Part shown: positions 44,513 to 56,793 of the stretch, in pieces
Position numbering within the stretch: the first letter of the stretch is position 1
Layout of the letters: each line of letters opens with the position of its first letter
Origin: Neostapfia colusana
Taxonomy: Eukaryota > Streptophyta > Magnoliopsida > Poales > Poaceae
Length of the DNA stretch: 64,000 bases
Direction: 5' to 3'
Assembly (NCBI GenBank): GCA_030760725.1
Contig: JASWHV010000011.1
Span: 14,719,501 to 14,783,500 of the forward strand
The notes under the pieces: generated by a model
What the model saw: only the letters and a program-made list of their open reading frames with translations
Told to the model about the DNA's origin: nothing
Database searches by the model: none
Made by a program: the position numbers and the translations under genes

Positions 44513-46465
44513 AAGGCCTTAGTCAAGCACCTGACATCAGCACCGGTTTTGGCGCAGCCAGACACAACAAAACCGTTCGATGTGTACTGCGATGCATCCG
44601 GCATTGGGCTCGGATGTGTGCTGATGCAAGACCGAAGAGTGGTCGCGTATGGATCACGGCATCTTAGAAACCATGAGCAAAATTATCCAACTCATGATTT
44701 GGAGCTCGCTGCCGTGGTACTTGCACTGAAAATGTGGAGGCACTACCTACTCGGTAACCTCGTACATTTATATACCGACCACAAAAGCCTCAAGTACATA
44801 TTCACTCAGAAGGAGTTGAACATGAGGCAGCGAAGATGGTTAGAACTGATAAAGGATTACGAAATAGAGATCCATTATCATCCGGGCAAGGCAAACGTAG
44901 TGGCAGATGCGCTGAGCCGCAAGTCACACGTTAACAATCTGACCATCACACCATTGGAAGAGAGCGAACCACCACTGCATGTGATTCTACATGGAGCTCT
45001 CTACAACCTAGCTTTGATCTCCACCATCCGTGAAGAGATAGCGGCTGCTCAGAAACATGACAAGGGCATGTCGCATTTGCGGAGACGTGTAGACAGTGGG
45101 GAGCTGAAATGTTTCCGGAAGGACGGAGGCGGCGTCCTATGGTTCAAGGACCGGATCGTCGTACCCCGTAACCAGGAATTATGGAAGAAGATCTTTGATG
45201 AGGCTCACTTGTCAAAGTTTTCTATTCACCCCGGCAGCAACAAGATGTATCAAGAACTCAGAAGCATGTTTTGGTGGACACGGATGAAGCGTGAGACTGC
45301 AAAATACGTGTCCGAGTGTGATACATGTCGAAGGGTGAAGGCAGACCATATGCGGAAACCGGGACTGCTGCAACCACTGGGCATTCCTTCCTGGAAGTGG
45401 GAGGATGTGAGCATGGACTTCATCGTCGGTTTACCCACCACCTTGCAGAAACACGATTCTGTGTCGGTAATCGTCGATCGGCTCACCAAAGTTGCCCATT
45501 TCATCCCGGTCAACACCAACTACAATGCCAAGAAGTACGCTGAACTGTACATCTCACGGATCCTATGCTTGTACGGCGTACCCTGTACCATCATATCGGA
45601 CCAGGGCACTTTGTTTGTGTCCCGTTTTTGGGAGCAGCTGCACGCTGCCTTGGGGACGAAGCTGATCCGTAGTTCAGCATACCACCCGCAGACGGATGGG
45701 CAAACGGAGCGGGTAAATCAGATCCTAGAAGACATGCTACGAGCTTGCGCTATCAACCACGACAAGAATTGGGATGATCACTTGCCGTTAGCTGAGTTCT
45801 TGTACAATAATGGGTACCAAGCCAGCATCAAGATGGCGCCTTATGAGGCGCTATATGGGAGGAAATGTCGCACACCATTGAATTGGTGTGAGTCTGGCGA
45901 AAGGGTTACCTTCGGGATTGACCTTGTCAACAACGCGGAAGAAAAGGTTCCACTGATTCAAGCGAACCTCAAAGCCGCCCAATCTCGGCAGAAACAGTAT
46001 GCGGACCGGAGAAGACGCCCACTACAATTTGAAGTCGGGGATCACGTATACCTGCGTGTGTCTCCAATGAGGGGCGTAAACAGATTCGGGGTGAGAGGAA
46101 AGTTGGCACCCCGATTCATCGGTCCATTCCAGATTACCGAAAGATGTGGATCAGTGGCATACCGGCTACAATTACCAGAAGCACTTTCCAGTGTGCACGA
46201 CGTCTTTCACATTTCCCAGCTGAGGAAGTGTCTCAAGCTATCAACTACCATTCAGCTGGAAGACATTGCAGAACTGCAACCGGATGTCACCTATCGGGAA
46301 AAACCGGTGCAGATTATTGATGAAAAGGCCCGAACCACACGCAACCGTACGTTGTGGTTCTACGAGGTTCTATGGAGTAATCACTCCGTGTACGAAGCGA
46401 CATGGGAAAGCGAAGGATTTCTTCGCGCCAACTACCCCGACTTTTTCACGTCGCAAACCCGGTAA
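44513..46465 (+). pseudogene. pol: Gy9 pol part 2: RNase H, integrase, chromodomain
   Basis: RNase H begins PFDVYCDASGIGLGCVLMQD (about 44574) with YTDHKSLKYIFTQ at 44775. The integrase zinc-binding part has IHPGSNKMYQELRSMFWWTR and CDTCRRVKA. The catalytic core has D-D-E residues in MDFIVGLP (about 45416), ISDQGT (about 45595) and GQTERVNQ (about 45700). The C-terminal region has a GPF-type motif (PRFIGPFQI). The last ~55 residues form a chromodomain (YEVLWSNHSVYEATWESEGF, then YPDFF), which may steer insertion to modified chromatin. All catalytic residues look intact; only the upstream frameshift and stop disable it. Confidence 0.9.
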
Positions 46466-46521
46466 TTTTCCACCGTCTTCTCTCTTATTTTCACCTTATA
46501 ATCTCGGGACGAGATTCTTTT

Positions 46522-46534
46522 AAGGGGGGAGGAA
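46522..46534 (+). other. Gy9 polypurine tract
   Basis: AAGGGGGGAGGAA immediately before the 3' LTR; the primer for plus-strand DNA synthesis. Confidence 0.9.
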
Positions 46535-49063
46535 TGTAAGGGCCTCAGTTTTTGACACATATTTGAAGTGTTCATCACCATACACACACACCTCATTTGA
46601 GGAAAGATGATGAACACAAATGACGAGCAAGTAACCACCATCAACATGCTCATTAGAGAACAAACTCACATATTGCAAAAGTGGTATTTCCCACATGTGA
46701 TATGGAGGGGCTGGGCATATGGAAACTCCTACACATTGCTAAGGATGTCCATGCCATGTTTCACCTAAATTCAAAACCTTTTTGAGGTCATTTTGGATAT
46801 AGTTAGTAAGAGGGCAGTTTGAAACCATATTAAAATTCAAACTGTTTTTATCCCATGAATTTAAAAGTGGGAGGCATATTCTTATTCAGCACATTTTTGT
46901 GAGCTCACACCAATTTTCACTCCATTTGGAGTTGATCTTGACATGAGCTAAGTGGGGTAAATTCAAACTTTATTTGAATTTCAAACTGAACTTGTGCTGA
47001 AATTCATCCAAACCAAACCCAATTTGAATTCTAATCAATTCAAATGGCTCATGGGTGAATAATTTGAATCACTTGGGGTATTTTGGGGCTCACTGTTTAC
47101 AACAGTGATTAGGAGTAAATTTCAGAGGTTAAAATTGGAAGTGGGACCCACATGTCAGCCACTATTCCAAATCAAACCAACTGAAAACCCAGCTCGGGTT
47201 CTTGCGCCAGACTGAGCAGCCGCCAGGGCGAAGAGGCGACCGGGACACCACCTGCTTGCCGCCCCGACGTGCTGAACCGCCTCACAGCCCCCTTATCTAC
47301 GCCACCGTCCTGATCGGAGTGATCACCGCCCACTCTGCTGCTTCCTCGAATCAGAAACACGCCATCGCTGCCGATCACTCGGAGCTGAGCAGGGAAGCTT
47401 GATCACCGCCTCTCCGTCCCCTCCAGAGACTCGGCAAGGTACTAGAAACCTTCCTCCGTCTTCCCCGCGGCCAGAATCCAGCTGAAACCGGTCGATCTCG
47501 GCTATACCGGTGACCTAACGCCGCCGCACATCGGGCTCCCGTGGACAGCCCAACCAGGGCGTTATCACGCCCGAGCCAAGGCACCCTTGGACGCGCTGGT
47601 GACTGGTGCTGCTCATCCCCGAGCCACAGCCCGAGTGTTTGCTTACCGGCGGCGTATTTCCAGTTTTCCCCTTTCTGGGTGCAGAATGACCTTCGGGTGC
47701 ATTTCCTTCGAATTCGTACTCTAGAAAGGATTAGAGGGCCTCAATCCGCTCTAACACAAACTAGACACGGTAACGCACCAGTTGCCTTCACAACCTTTGG
47801 CCAGAGGACCTCTGTACCCAGCGTAATTCGAAGTTTACCGATGGCGGAACAAACGGGAGGCATCGGGCGCACGGTGAGGACCTACTCCGGGCCTTCCCCG
47901 AGCTCCCTCAAGCTCATGTCGACCTTCCCTGAGGTCCACTGATGCTTCCCGACCGGTTGCTGGAGTAGTTGAGGTGCTAGGGGAGTCAGCCGACACGGCC
48001 GAAGTTTTTCCGAGGCGGCGGCTCGTCGCCGACCATGTACCGGCCGTTGTCATGACGAGCTGACCCCAGAATCTTGTTCCCGAGTGAAAGTAGGCAGGGG
48101 TGGCCAAGATCGTGAAGTTTGGAGCTCCACAGAAGCTGCCGGCGAGCTCTCCGGCGAGGTCCCTCGGCGGCAGAGCGCGGGCGGCGCGAGGTTGAAGAAG
48201 GGGGTGGACCCCAGCTGTCAGCGACCGATATTTTAAATCGGGATCGGGTTGCGGCCGGGATCGGGTGTGCTGGCGCGCAAAAACCTTGTGGGCCGCGGTG
48301 TGCTGTCGCCTCAGCGCTCAACACGTGTCCCTGCGGGCCCCGGCCGATTTAAACTTTTCCCCCGATTTTCAGAATTCTTCCAAACTTCAAATCCTCATAA
48401 CTTTGGCTAGAAAGCTCCAAATCGAGTGAACCAAATTTTGTTGGATTCAGCTCTCTGAGCACTTTCCAGCAAATCAAGTTTCATTTCATGAAAACCCTTA
48501 TTTCTCCGGAATTAATTCCTCAAAGTTTAAACTGTTAGGAATTTTAACTGGAGAATCCTTTGGAGGAAAAGCATGAAATTTTGCTGGGAAATATCCCTGA
48601 ACTACCATAAAAATTTCAGACCCATTTGAGCTCATTTGGTCCACCTAATGGTGTGATTAGTGAAACTGTTCCAGAGAAAATGGAAAATGTTCAGAAACAT
48701 TTTCAGAATTTCCTCTGAAATTGTTTAGCTCATATCTTTAGCTAGGAACCTTCAAATTAAGTGAGACCAACTCCATTAGAACCCACTGAAAATCTATTTT
48801 TCAGAAAGTCATAATTTGTTTCATGAAAATCCTTAGGACACCCTAGAAGCCTTCAATTAAGGTCAAGTACATAATTAATTGTGGAGGGCTCAAATGAGCT
48901 TTGCTGCAACTAGAACTTGACCAAATCTCTGTTTAGGTTGTAACCAAGCCCCAGTAAAAGTTTCACAGTCATTGGGTCTGTCTAGTAAGGGTTATAGATT
49001 TCACAACTTCAAACTTAACACAAATGCATTTAAATTGATACATGTACCTCTTCTATCATGTAG

Positions 49064-49144
49064 TCGCTAAGGTCGAGGAGGAACCCGAAGTCCTAGGCTT
49101 CATTACTCCGGAGGAGCAGCTAGCCTACGACCAAGAGAAGCAAG
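49064..49144 (+). other. Putative LTR mini-exon (Gy9 3' LTR), 81 nt
   Basis: Same sites and phase as the 5' copy with a few substitutions, none creating a stop. Confidence 0.55.
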
Positions 49145-50495
49145 GCAAGCCCCGGTTTGCATTAACCGTTTTTTCAAATTTTTATTGTTTTGGGCGCTTA
49201 CTTGAGTATTATGGTTCTTTGCATTAGAGTCTTGTGTGGAAACCTAACTGCATAGCCAAGAAAATCATGGATTGGGTTTAGGATTTACAAACCCCGTTAG
49301 CTACGGTAATGCTAAGATAGAGTAGGATTCGGTACAAGTCGAGTAGTTGGAACTACTCGCGAGCATAGGCTAGAGGCACTCGACTCGGGTAGAGATAGCA
49401 CATGATACACATGGAAAGAAAGATGAGACCGAGCGGAGAGTAAGGGCAGCAGGACTTTGGGGCCTGTGTGCTATAGCTCCGCTTGTGTCGATTGAGGACC
49501 GAGCCGTGTGTGGGCCTGTTGAACAAGCTAGAACAGTACCAAAGACCTACCGGCTATATGGGAACCGGGAAAATGATGTAACTCGGGTAGCTGGGTGTTG
49601 AGGCATAGCTGGTCGTTCAGAGGGTAGGTTGAGAGCTCGAGGTGTAAATCGTCTGGCGGCACTGAGATGCGCGTGCAGAGACCTCTTGCTCGGGATGATG
49701 GGACCGGTTCAACATTTGGCTAACGGGAGAAAGGTAGTTGCTTACGGCGTCCGTGATGGTTGTTGTAGGCAACATCTAGTACGGGCGTACGTGACGGGTT
49801 GTTCGGCTAACCCTGCAGGTGTAAATCGATTATAATCGCCGTCCCTCGCGGTCAGTGAGTACCACTTGTTCACTGTACCATGACGTAGAAAGAACAGGCT
49901 AGTTGCATGTTAAAATGTTTCTGATTGAAAGATGGACTTTGCTTGTTAATGATTTGCTGTAGCTTAGAGCTAATTAAAGTTCCTTGCAACTTTGGGCAAA
50001 GTACACGAGAGAAATGCATTTCTTGTTTGATTGTGGCTCTCTCATGTGCCTTAGCGTAAGGTTCTCTACAATCCGATACTAAAACTTGAAAGTAAGGTTC
50101 CACTAATTAGGCGAGTCCTTTGCAAATGTTTTTACCTCATGTACCCATCACCCCTCATGTAGAAGTTCCATGTTTAGGTGAGACGGGTCAGACTTGCTGA
50201 GCCTTCGTGCTCACTGCTTGTGTTTGAAGCTTTTGCAGGGTTCTATGAGGAAGGGACTCCCAAAGAGGAGATGGAACCCCAGGAGGGGAACCCCGTCGAG
50301 TGGGAGTCATGCACGCCGCAGAGTTAGTGTGCGTGTGTGCTAGCAAGAACACGTTCAAGGGCTGAACGTGGACTTGATGCGTCGTAGTCTACGCCCGCTA
50401 GTGTAGACTGAACTTATTTTGATGTAAACATGTTCATAAACTTGTTTATGTAATAAAATTTCGCTTCCGCTTTGTACCTTTGACGTGTGTTATAC

Positions 50496-50516
50496 GGTGC
50501 TGTGCAACGCAGCACC
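50496..50516 (+). other. Terminal LTR hairpin (Gy9 3' LTR)
   Basis: Identical stem to 39113-39133. Confidence 0.8.
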
Positions 50517-50559
50517 CCTCAGCATGATCCTAGCTCGACAAGACCGTGGGGTCGTGTCA

Positions 50560-50678
50560 TTGGGTCACCTTGACGTAACACTTTTTTGATTGAAAATAAT
50601 GTCCGATATCATCATTTACATTGATGGAGACACTGCCTTTTGTAATGAAGTTATCAATCCATCTACACCATTTGGGTG
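50560..50678 (-). pseudogene. L1 LINE ORF2, central RT fragment
   Basis: Continuation of the LINE after the Gy9 insertion. The minus strand encodes KWCRWIDNFITKGSV and DDIGHYFQSKK, then after a one-base shift LRQGDP, which joins directly to ISPILFNIM on the far side of Gy9. TTGGG at 50560-50564 is the Gy9 target duplication. Gy10 inserts at 50679, so the rest of the LINE lies beyond the window. Confidence 0.88.
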
Positions 50679-50748
50679 TGTAACACCCTCAAATTCATTA
50701 CCATGCATTGCATACATTTTTCATGTAGAGAAGCACTATAAAAGAAGT

Positions 50749-51057
50749 AGAAATGGAGAAAGAACCCTCGAAATGAAGAAAGAACTATAGAAATGGAGAA
50801 AGAACCATAGAAATGGAGAAAGAACCATAGAAATGGAGGAAGGAACCATAGAAATAGAGGAAAAACCACAGAAATGGAGAAGGGAATATAGAAATGGAGA
50901 ATGGGGCATAGAAATGGAGAAGGGAAATATAGAAATGGAGAATGGGGCATAGAAATGGAGAGGGGAATGTAGAAATGAAGAATGGGGCATAGAAATGGAG
51001 AGGGGAATGTAGAAAAAGAGAATGTACATAGAAATGGAGAGGGGAATGTAGAAATGT
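50749..51057 (+). repeat. Minisatellite of ~20-bp units in Gy10 LTR
   Basis: About 15 copies of a unit like ATAGAAATGGAGAAAGAACC. The downstream half alternates GAATGGGGCAT and GAGGGGAATGT endings, forming a 40-bp higher-order dimer. Long minus-strand ORFs over it, rich in Phe/Ser/Pro, are artefacts of the repeat. Confidence 0.9.
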
Positions 51058-51894
51058 AACAAGACATAAAAATGGTGAGGAATGGGAAAAAGATAGCTGA
51101 AATGAGCCATTCCCAAAATTCCCAGAAATTTCCAAAATCCCCAATTCCACAAAAGAGGAATTTTCCCCATATTTGGGGGGGGAATAAAATCTCCAAGGCT
51201 GCCGCACCCAACTAAAGGCATAAGTTGGTTGAGTTCCAAATCGAGTAGGACTCCAAGTTGAGTTCCAATTGGAGTAGGACTCCTCTTTTTCCATCTGATA
51301 AATACAACCCCAGCGCCCCCCCCTTTTGGCCGCAGCCTCCCCCTCCCCTCCAAGTCGCTGACTTGGATCCCCTCCCCCCCCAAGTCACCGAATTGGTCAC
51401 CCCCCTACCGGAGTTTGGTAGCCGGCGAGCCCCGCCATCGCCGGAGAAGAGGCCCGACGATCTGTCCTACCAATATTTTCCATACAAAACTTCGTTGCTG
51501 CCATTGCTACGAGAAAGGCCCGGCCACAAGGAGGAAGAGAGGTACGTATCCATTACCAATCTTATGACGTCGACGCTGTTTCTACGCATCCGTTTTCTTC
51601 GCCCCTTCAAGCAGAAACTTTTACGTGTGGACATATCATGTTTTAATCAATTTTTGACGGTGGAATTGATCTAGATCTTGAGTCAAGATCATCACCACGT
51701 CCACACTTGATCTCTACACCCTTGTTCATCATAAAACCCCATGAAAGCCCATTAAAACATGCAAGAACACGTACAAACTGGTTTAATAAAACTGCACCAT
51801 AGGATTTGCATTCATCTACCCCGTTGCATCTTGAGTAAAGTTTGTGCATGATGTTTGATTGCTGTAAATTTTGTATGTGTGTGGTCATGAGTAG

Positions 51895-51978
51895 AAGGAC
51901 AAGCTCAAGAAGCCATCTACGAGGGACTACAGAACCAAGACTTCGAGACGCTTGAGCAACAAGAGCCACGGGAGCAAG
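51895..51978 (+). other. Putative LTR mini-exon (Gy10), 84 nt
   Basis: Acceptor GAGTAG (to 51894), donor CAAG|GCAAGT (51978|51979). Same length and phase as LTR12, with the shared open frame starting EGQAQ. Its third exon was removed by the deletion at ~56793. Confidence 0.5.
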
Positions 51979-54939
51979 GCAAGTGCCCCTTGACCATATT
52001 GATCCCATGTTTTGAAACTGTTTTGTTTGTGAAAATGTGTATGCTTGAGTCAACTTGATGGGACATCCATTTTATAGGAGTTTACTAGTTTTGTTAACCA
52101 TCCTTGTCGCCGGGAAAGTTGATGAGTCGGGTATGGTTGATTTTCCTTTTTGCTTCACTTAATTTACAGGATACGGGAAGCAGAATTAAAACATGGTTCG
52201 CTACTGCACTCATGAGAATAAAGATGATGATAACTTGATGATGTTGATGAGCATTGAATTGGGGAGATCTAGGCAAGATTGGTTCATGGATGTTGCTGAA
52301 TGAGATGGTGGTTTACTTGCCATAGATCTAAGGACCGGTACGTGCCAGCACAATGTAAAAGTCCCAAAACTTGTAAATAGAAAACTTGAGCTATGATTAA
52401 AGAGGAATTTATATACAAGAAATGGGACTTACAAAAACTTTTGTGTTACTCATGAATGTGTTGGCATGTGCAATAAAACTTTGAATTCAGTTTGAATTAA
52501 GAGGTGCACTTCAAAAAGAAGAAGGGCATGTTTCAAAAGAGGAAATTCAAACTGTTGTTTAAAAAGTTGTATTTGCAATGACCAACTCAAAGATCAGAGG
52601 GCATATTCAAACTCTCCAGGTTCAATTTGTGAAGGAGGCAAATTTGGAGAAAATTTGGAGGTGCTTTGATAGGAATATCAAAGGAACTTGTGAATTCCAT
52701 CCAAATTTGAATTTAAATTTGAAACTGTGGCACAAATTGTCAAATGGCAAAATGTCTTTTAAATTTGGATCTCTCATAGCTGAATTTGCAATGGGTCAAA
52801 ATTTGGAGATCTTTTGGTGCAGAGAGGGGCTGTGGGCCCCAATTGTCATTGAGAGGGGAGATTAAGCTTACTGACTAAGTCTTCAGCCTCTGCTATCGGT
52901 TCAACCGAACAGTCCACGGGGCGCCACCGAGAAGCGGCTACCGCCACCTCCTGCTCGAGCTCCCCCCCCCCACGCGCGGGCGCCAGAGGTGGTGCACCCG
53001 GCGCTTATCTCTCCCACCAAAGCAAACATGAAGCCTCTTACTCGTACCCGTGGCCTTCGTCTGCTCTCACGCCCAAACAACAGCCGCCGGCGCCACGTCC
53101 GTTCTCAGCGATCCTAAGCCGGCATCGCTCCCCGACTGCTCAAGCGATCAACACGAAAAAGGAGCGCCAGCGTGTGCACAAGAGTTTCCCCAGCTCAGCT
53201 CCGGCGTTCGGGGCTCCTGTTGGCCGTATTTTGAGGATCAGCGCCGAAGCCGAGGTGCAACCGGTGGAAACCGATGTCGGGCTCTCATGGGCAGCTCACA
53301 CCGGCCAGTTTCACGACTGAACAAGAGCACCCCAAGGTGCGCCAACTCCCTGCGCTGCTCCTCTCCAAATTTCAGAGCAATCCGTGCGACGTAGCTTCGG
53401 AATTTCATGTTTTTCCCTCGGACGAGGAAAACCTACCCGCGGGTAAGAATTGTTGAAATTAACACTCAATTTGCTGTTAAAGCTTCTCATTTTGCACAAT
53501 CAGGATCTAGAATGGATAGGGAACCTTTTTCCTTCGCAACCCTAGCTTAGAATTGAGCGGTTGCACCTAATTTCGAGCTCTTGCTTCGGCAGCCATGGCG
53601 GGAACGATCGGGTGCTCGGTGAAGTCCTAGTAGCCGTCGTTCCCGAGCTAATTTGTGGCCATGTCGAGCTTCTTTAGGCGTCACTGATGCTGTAGAGCCG
53701 ATCCCTTGGGGTTTTGTGGGCTGAAGCGATCGGTCATCAGCGCCGAAGCTCCACCGATGCCGTTGCACGCCGCCGACCTGTTTCCGGGCTCCTAGAGCGT
53801 GGGCTGACCCCATAGATGAGTTCCTCATCCCCGAAAACCCCTGGGCGGCGAGTAGCAGGCCGAGAGGCGGTCGGAAGCCGGATTCTGATGCTCTCCGGCG
53901 GGCTCTGGCGGCGGGGTCGCGCGGGCGTCCAGAGGTAGAAGACGAGGGTGTCAGGCCCACTATCAGTGAGGGGAGGACCGGCCGGGATTTTCTGCGGAGT
54001 CGTATCTTTTGCGACAGTGCGGGAAATGATACTGTGGCCCCGTGTGGTTGTCCCCAGCGCATGACACGTGGTCCCCTGGACCCACAGGCAGAGTTTGAAC
54101 TTTTCCCGAATTAATTTGAATTCCAGATTTAGTTCAAACTTTAGAACCTCATAACTTTTGCTAGGAAGCTCCAAATTTAGTGATTCAAATTGGGTTGGAT
54201 TCAGGATGAAAATCTCTATCCAAATATACAATCCAATTTTCATGAAAACCAATAGAAAAGTCTTTAAACATTTTCAGCAAAAGAATTTTAGAGGGAGTTT
54301 GGTTCATCCAAAATTCCCCAAATTTTGCCAGAACGTTATTTAGGATATTTGGAGACTCCTGAAAATGTTTCAGCTCATTTGGAGTTGAATTAGTTAGTGT
54401 AATTCTAAATTCAAGTTTCTGTATTCAAATGAATACAGAAACATTTTCAGGAAATTTCCAAAACTTGGAAATTCAGTTCTAGCCATTCCTTAGCTCCAAA
54501 AATCCTAGGAACATTCATGCATGCTCCCTAAGCTGTGTATGAAATTTTAGTTCACTTGGATTTGCATGAAAGTGAAAGTTTAATCAGAATTAATTCCTTT
54601 ACGCCTAAATACTTAGGGAATTGTTCTGGGTAACCTAATCAGTGAAACATTCTGAATTTTGGTCCAGAGGACTTTATTGTGACAAGGAACTCACAAGAAA
54701 ATATCCAACTCCATTGGAGCCCTGGATCAGTAGTGTGCTGTTCAACCTCATTAGTTGATCCCCACCCAAGTGATGAAACCCCACTCATCACTTGATGATA
54801 GTGCTTAAACACACACCCAAACCACCAGCCCCAGTGTCATTTTAAATTCTTAAACAGAGTTCCAGTTTTAAAACTTGTCTTTAGCACTTGTCAGCAAGAG
54901 TTTTACAATTAAACATGTATCCATATTCATAACGTGTAG

Positions 54940-55067
54940 TGATTAAACGTGGAAAGTGAAGAAGGAAAAGGTGAACTTGGATCAAGGAACAAGAAGGGCA
55001 GGAGTGAACTTCAAGACATCAGAAACTAACTTCCTCTCAACTGACTTTAGTTATCTGCAAAACCAAG
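54940..55067 (+). other. Degraded LTR mini-exon (LTR11), 128 nt
   Basis: Acceptor CGTGTAG (to 54939) and donor CAAG|GCAAGC (55067|55068) persist. The length is not a multiple of three and an early stop occurs with this acceptor. The donor-side frame still joins in phase to the exon from 56119, which runs to 56186 and includes RYKEG. Confidence 0.4.
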
Positions 55068-56391
55068 GCAAGCCCCGGTTTGCACTTAAGATGTTTTTAA
55101 AGTTTTCCTTTTGTTCACTACTATTGGTCAAGGTTTGTATGTGCATTAGGTCCAGGATGTTTGATACTCCACGTGCATAACCAAACATAAACCCTGAGGT
55201 CAAGGGTAGAATTGTGTCATCGCTGTAGAATAAGGCCGTGCTAAATAGGCTAGGACATCCGGTAGAATACGAGTAGTTGGAAGCTACTCGCGAGCTTGTT
55301 TAGGATCACATAAGTGGGGTTGGAAAGAGAGGCAAACTAAAGTTTACGTTTCTAAAGATGAGACTGGGCAGGAGAGTTAGGTAGCGACAAGATGAGGTCT
55401 TGGTCGAGTAGCTCTGCCCGTGTCGGTCAAGGACCGAAGCGTATGCAGCCCCGCTGAGCAAGTATTGAGTTGTGTACCAGATGCTTACTGATATATGGGA
55501 ACCAGGAAACCGATGTACCAGGTTCACTAGATTGTAGAGGCATACCACATCGTCTCGTCAGACCTATGAGCCCGAGACGCGCGACCGGTTCTATAGTTTA
55601 GTGACCTGAGAAAGGTTGCCTTATACGACGTAATGAAGGACGCCAGAGTTGGATCTTCAGAGGTGGGCGTATGTGTCGAGTTATCTGGGTAGTGTTTGAT
55701 TCGAATCACCGTCCCTCGCGGTTATGAGTAGCGCTTGCTCACTGTGTTGTGACGTAGTAAGCAAGTTGTGTGGGAACACTTTGCAAAAGTAAAATTGCTG
55801 CTATGATTATGTTAAACTGCATGAGAACCTTGTTTGAAGTAGAGATAGAGCAAACTAAATTTATCTTTCACCTTTGGACAAGTAACATTCGAATGAAGCG
55901 TTTCTTGTTTGATTGTGGAGTTCCAATGTTGCTGGGCGCAAGGTCACTACTAATATGGCTAAAATCTGACAATTAGGGATGAACTTGTAGGCGAGTATTT
56001 TCACAAATGACAGGTTTAAGTCTTAGGTTACTTCCATATAGAGTTCCATGCTTTAGGAGAGACGGTTAGGTCTTGCTGAGCCTTTGTGCTCACTCTTGCT
56101 ATATAAGTGGTTTTGCAGGTAAACCTAGACGCTATAAAGAAGGTTGTCCGGTGAGACTCGGGAACTTCCGAGTCATGTCACACTGAGAGAACCTGGCCGC
56201 TGCCATGTCTTCGTGTTGCTAGCGAGAGGAGTCCGCGGGCTGGACCCCTTCTCGAGTGCTTCTTAGATATTCAACGTGAGCTGTGTATAGACTTCCGCTG
56301 TAGCTATTTTATGTAAATCATTTACAAAGAATAATTGTAAGCTTCCGCTTTTGATTTATGTAATACTGTGTTCCTTATATGTGTGCTGTTG

Positions 56392-56412
56392 GGTGCCGTA
56401 TAACACGGCACC
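56392..56412 (+). other. Terminal LTR hairpin (LTR11)
   Basis: GGTGCCG/CGGCACC with loop TATAACA. The flanks GTGTGCTGTTG (left) and CC (right) match LTR2. Confidence 0.75.
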
Positions 56413-56472
56413 ATCCAATGTGATTCCTCGGGCGAGGCGGCACGGCCCCGTGATTGAGGTCGGGCCCCCTCA

Positions 56473-56793
56473 CACAAGCCAGGAAAATAGTGCCACCATA
56501 AGGCCAAATATGGGTGCGGCTTAGATGATTAATTAGGTGTGTTGCTAGCTTGTTATGGACCGTTGGATGGCGCAGGGAGTGGGAGTCGAGAGGAACTGCC
56601 CTGGGAACTGCATGGCACAAGAGGGGGCCCGTGGGTGGGAGAATGGTGATTCGAGCCTGCCGGTGAAATCTTAGTGGGTCCATACATCTAGTAGACCCTT
56701 TGTAAAGGCTATTTTGTGATCTCTTGGCCATACAATGACGGTTGTGTACTTGTATAATGGAGGTTTTGCAGTCGTCGACGGGTGACGAAATCA
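56473..56793 (+). mobile_element. Gy10 5' LTR, second part, truncated
   Basis: It resumes after LTR11 and matches LTR12 from about 61262 to 61579 (shared CATGGCACAAGAGGGGGCCC and the TAATGGAGGTT...GACGGGTGACGAAATCA stretch). At ~56793 the similarity stops abruptly. Roughly the last 0.9 kb of LTR, the primer site, the leader and the start of orf0 are missing, and orf0 coding sequence begins. Confidence 0.8.

Larger units (their letters stand above)
35145..50559 (+). mobile_element. Gy9: complete Tekay-like chromodomain Gypsy element, group II
   Basis: 15.4 kb with two ~4.03-kb LTRs (35145-39176; 46535-50559), a perfect target duplication TTGGG (35140-35144 and 50560-50564), primer site, orf0, gag-pol and a polypurine tract. 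The LTRs are very similar: I count about 10 substitutions and one 2-bp indel in their first ~385 bp, implying fairly recent insertion. Domain order PR-RT-RH-INT-chromodomain is Gypsy/chromovirus; long LTRs plus orf0 suggest Tekay/RIRE3-like. Two lesions in gag-pol (stop at 43321, frameshift near 44513) make it non-autonomous. It sits inside the LINE RT. Confidence 0.96.
46535..50559 (+). mobile_element. Gy9 3' LTR
   Basis: A near-identical copy of the 5' LTR with the same signals: first-exon donor (47438|47439), mini-exon (49064-49144), third-exon acceptor (to 50238), stop 50325-50327, AATAAA (50452-50457) and hairpin (50496-50516). It ends at TTGGG. Confidence 0.95.
50679..52353 (+). mobile_element. 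Gy10 5' LTR, first part, group I
   Basis: Starts TGTAACACCCTC, with GGGTG (50674-50678) as the probable target duplication (the other copy is off-window). It matches LTR12 in order: a start region, then a tandem-repeat U3 (a different repeat), a weakened TATA (GATAAATA, about 51293), an exon-1 donor GAGAG|GTACGT (51541|51542), the mini-exon (51895-51978), and blocks around CTTGTCGCCGGGAAAGT. It is interrupted at 52354 by solo LTR11. Confidence 0.85.
52354..56472 (+). mobile_element. LTR11: solo LTR, group III
   Basis: A 4.1-kb solo LTR (TGTAAAAGTCCC...CGGGCCCCCTCA) with a perfect target duplication CACAA (52349-52353 and 56473-56477), inserted in the Gy10 LTR. Signals are a first-exon donor GCGG|GTAAGA (53442|53443), a mini-exon remnant (54940-55067), acceptor TTTTGCAG (to 56118) and hairpin (56392-56412). 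It has close relatives in LTR7 (end) and LTR13 (start). The GC-rich block 52860-54070 is promoter/first-exon-like; its ORFs are not conserved. Confidence 0.93.

Noticed and set aside
50663..51383. Overlapping minus-strand ORFs of 169-215 residues rich in Phe/Ser/Pro
   Set aside because: They are translations of a 20-bp minisatellite, which stays open in several frames at once; no domain and no codon constraint.
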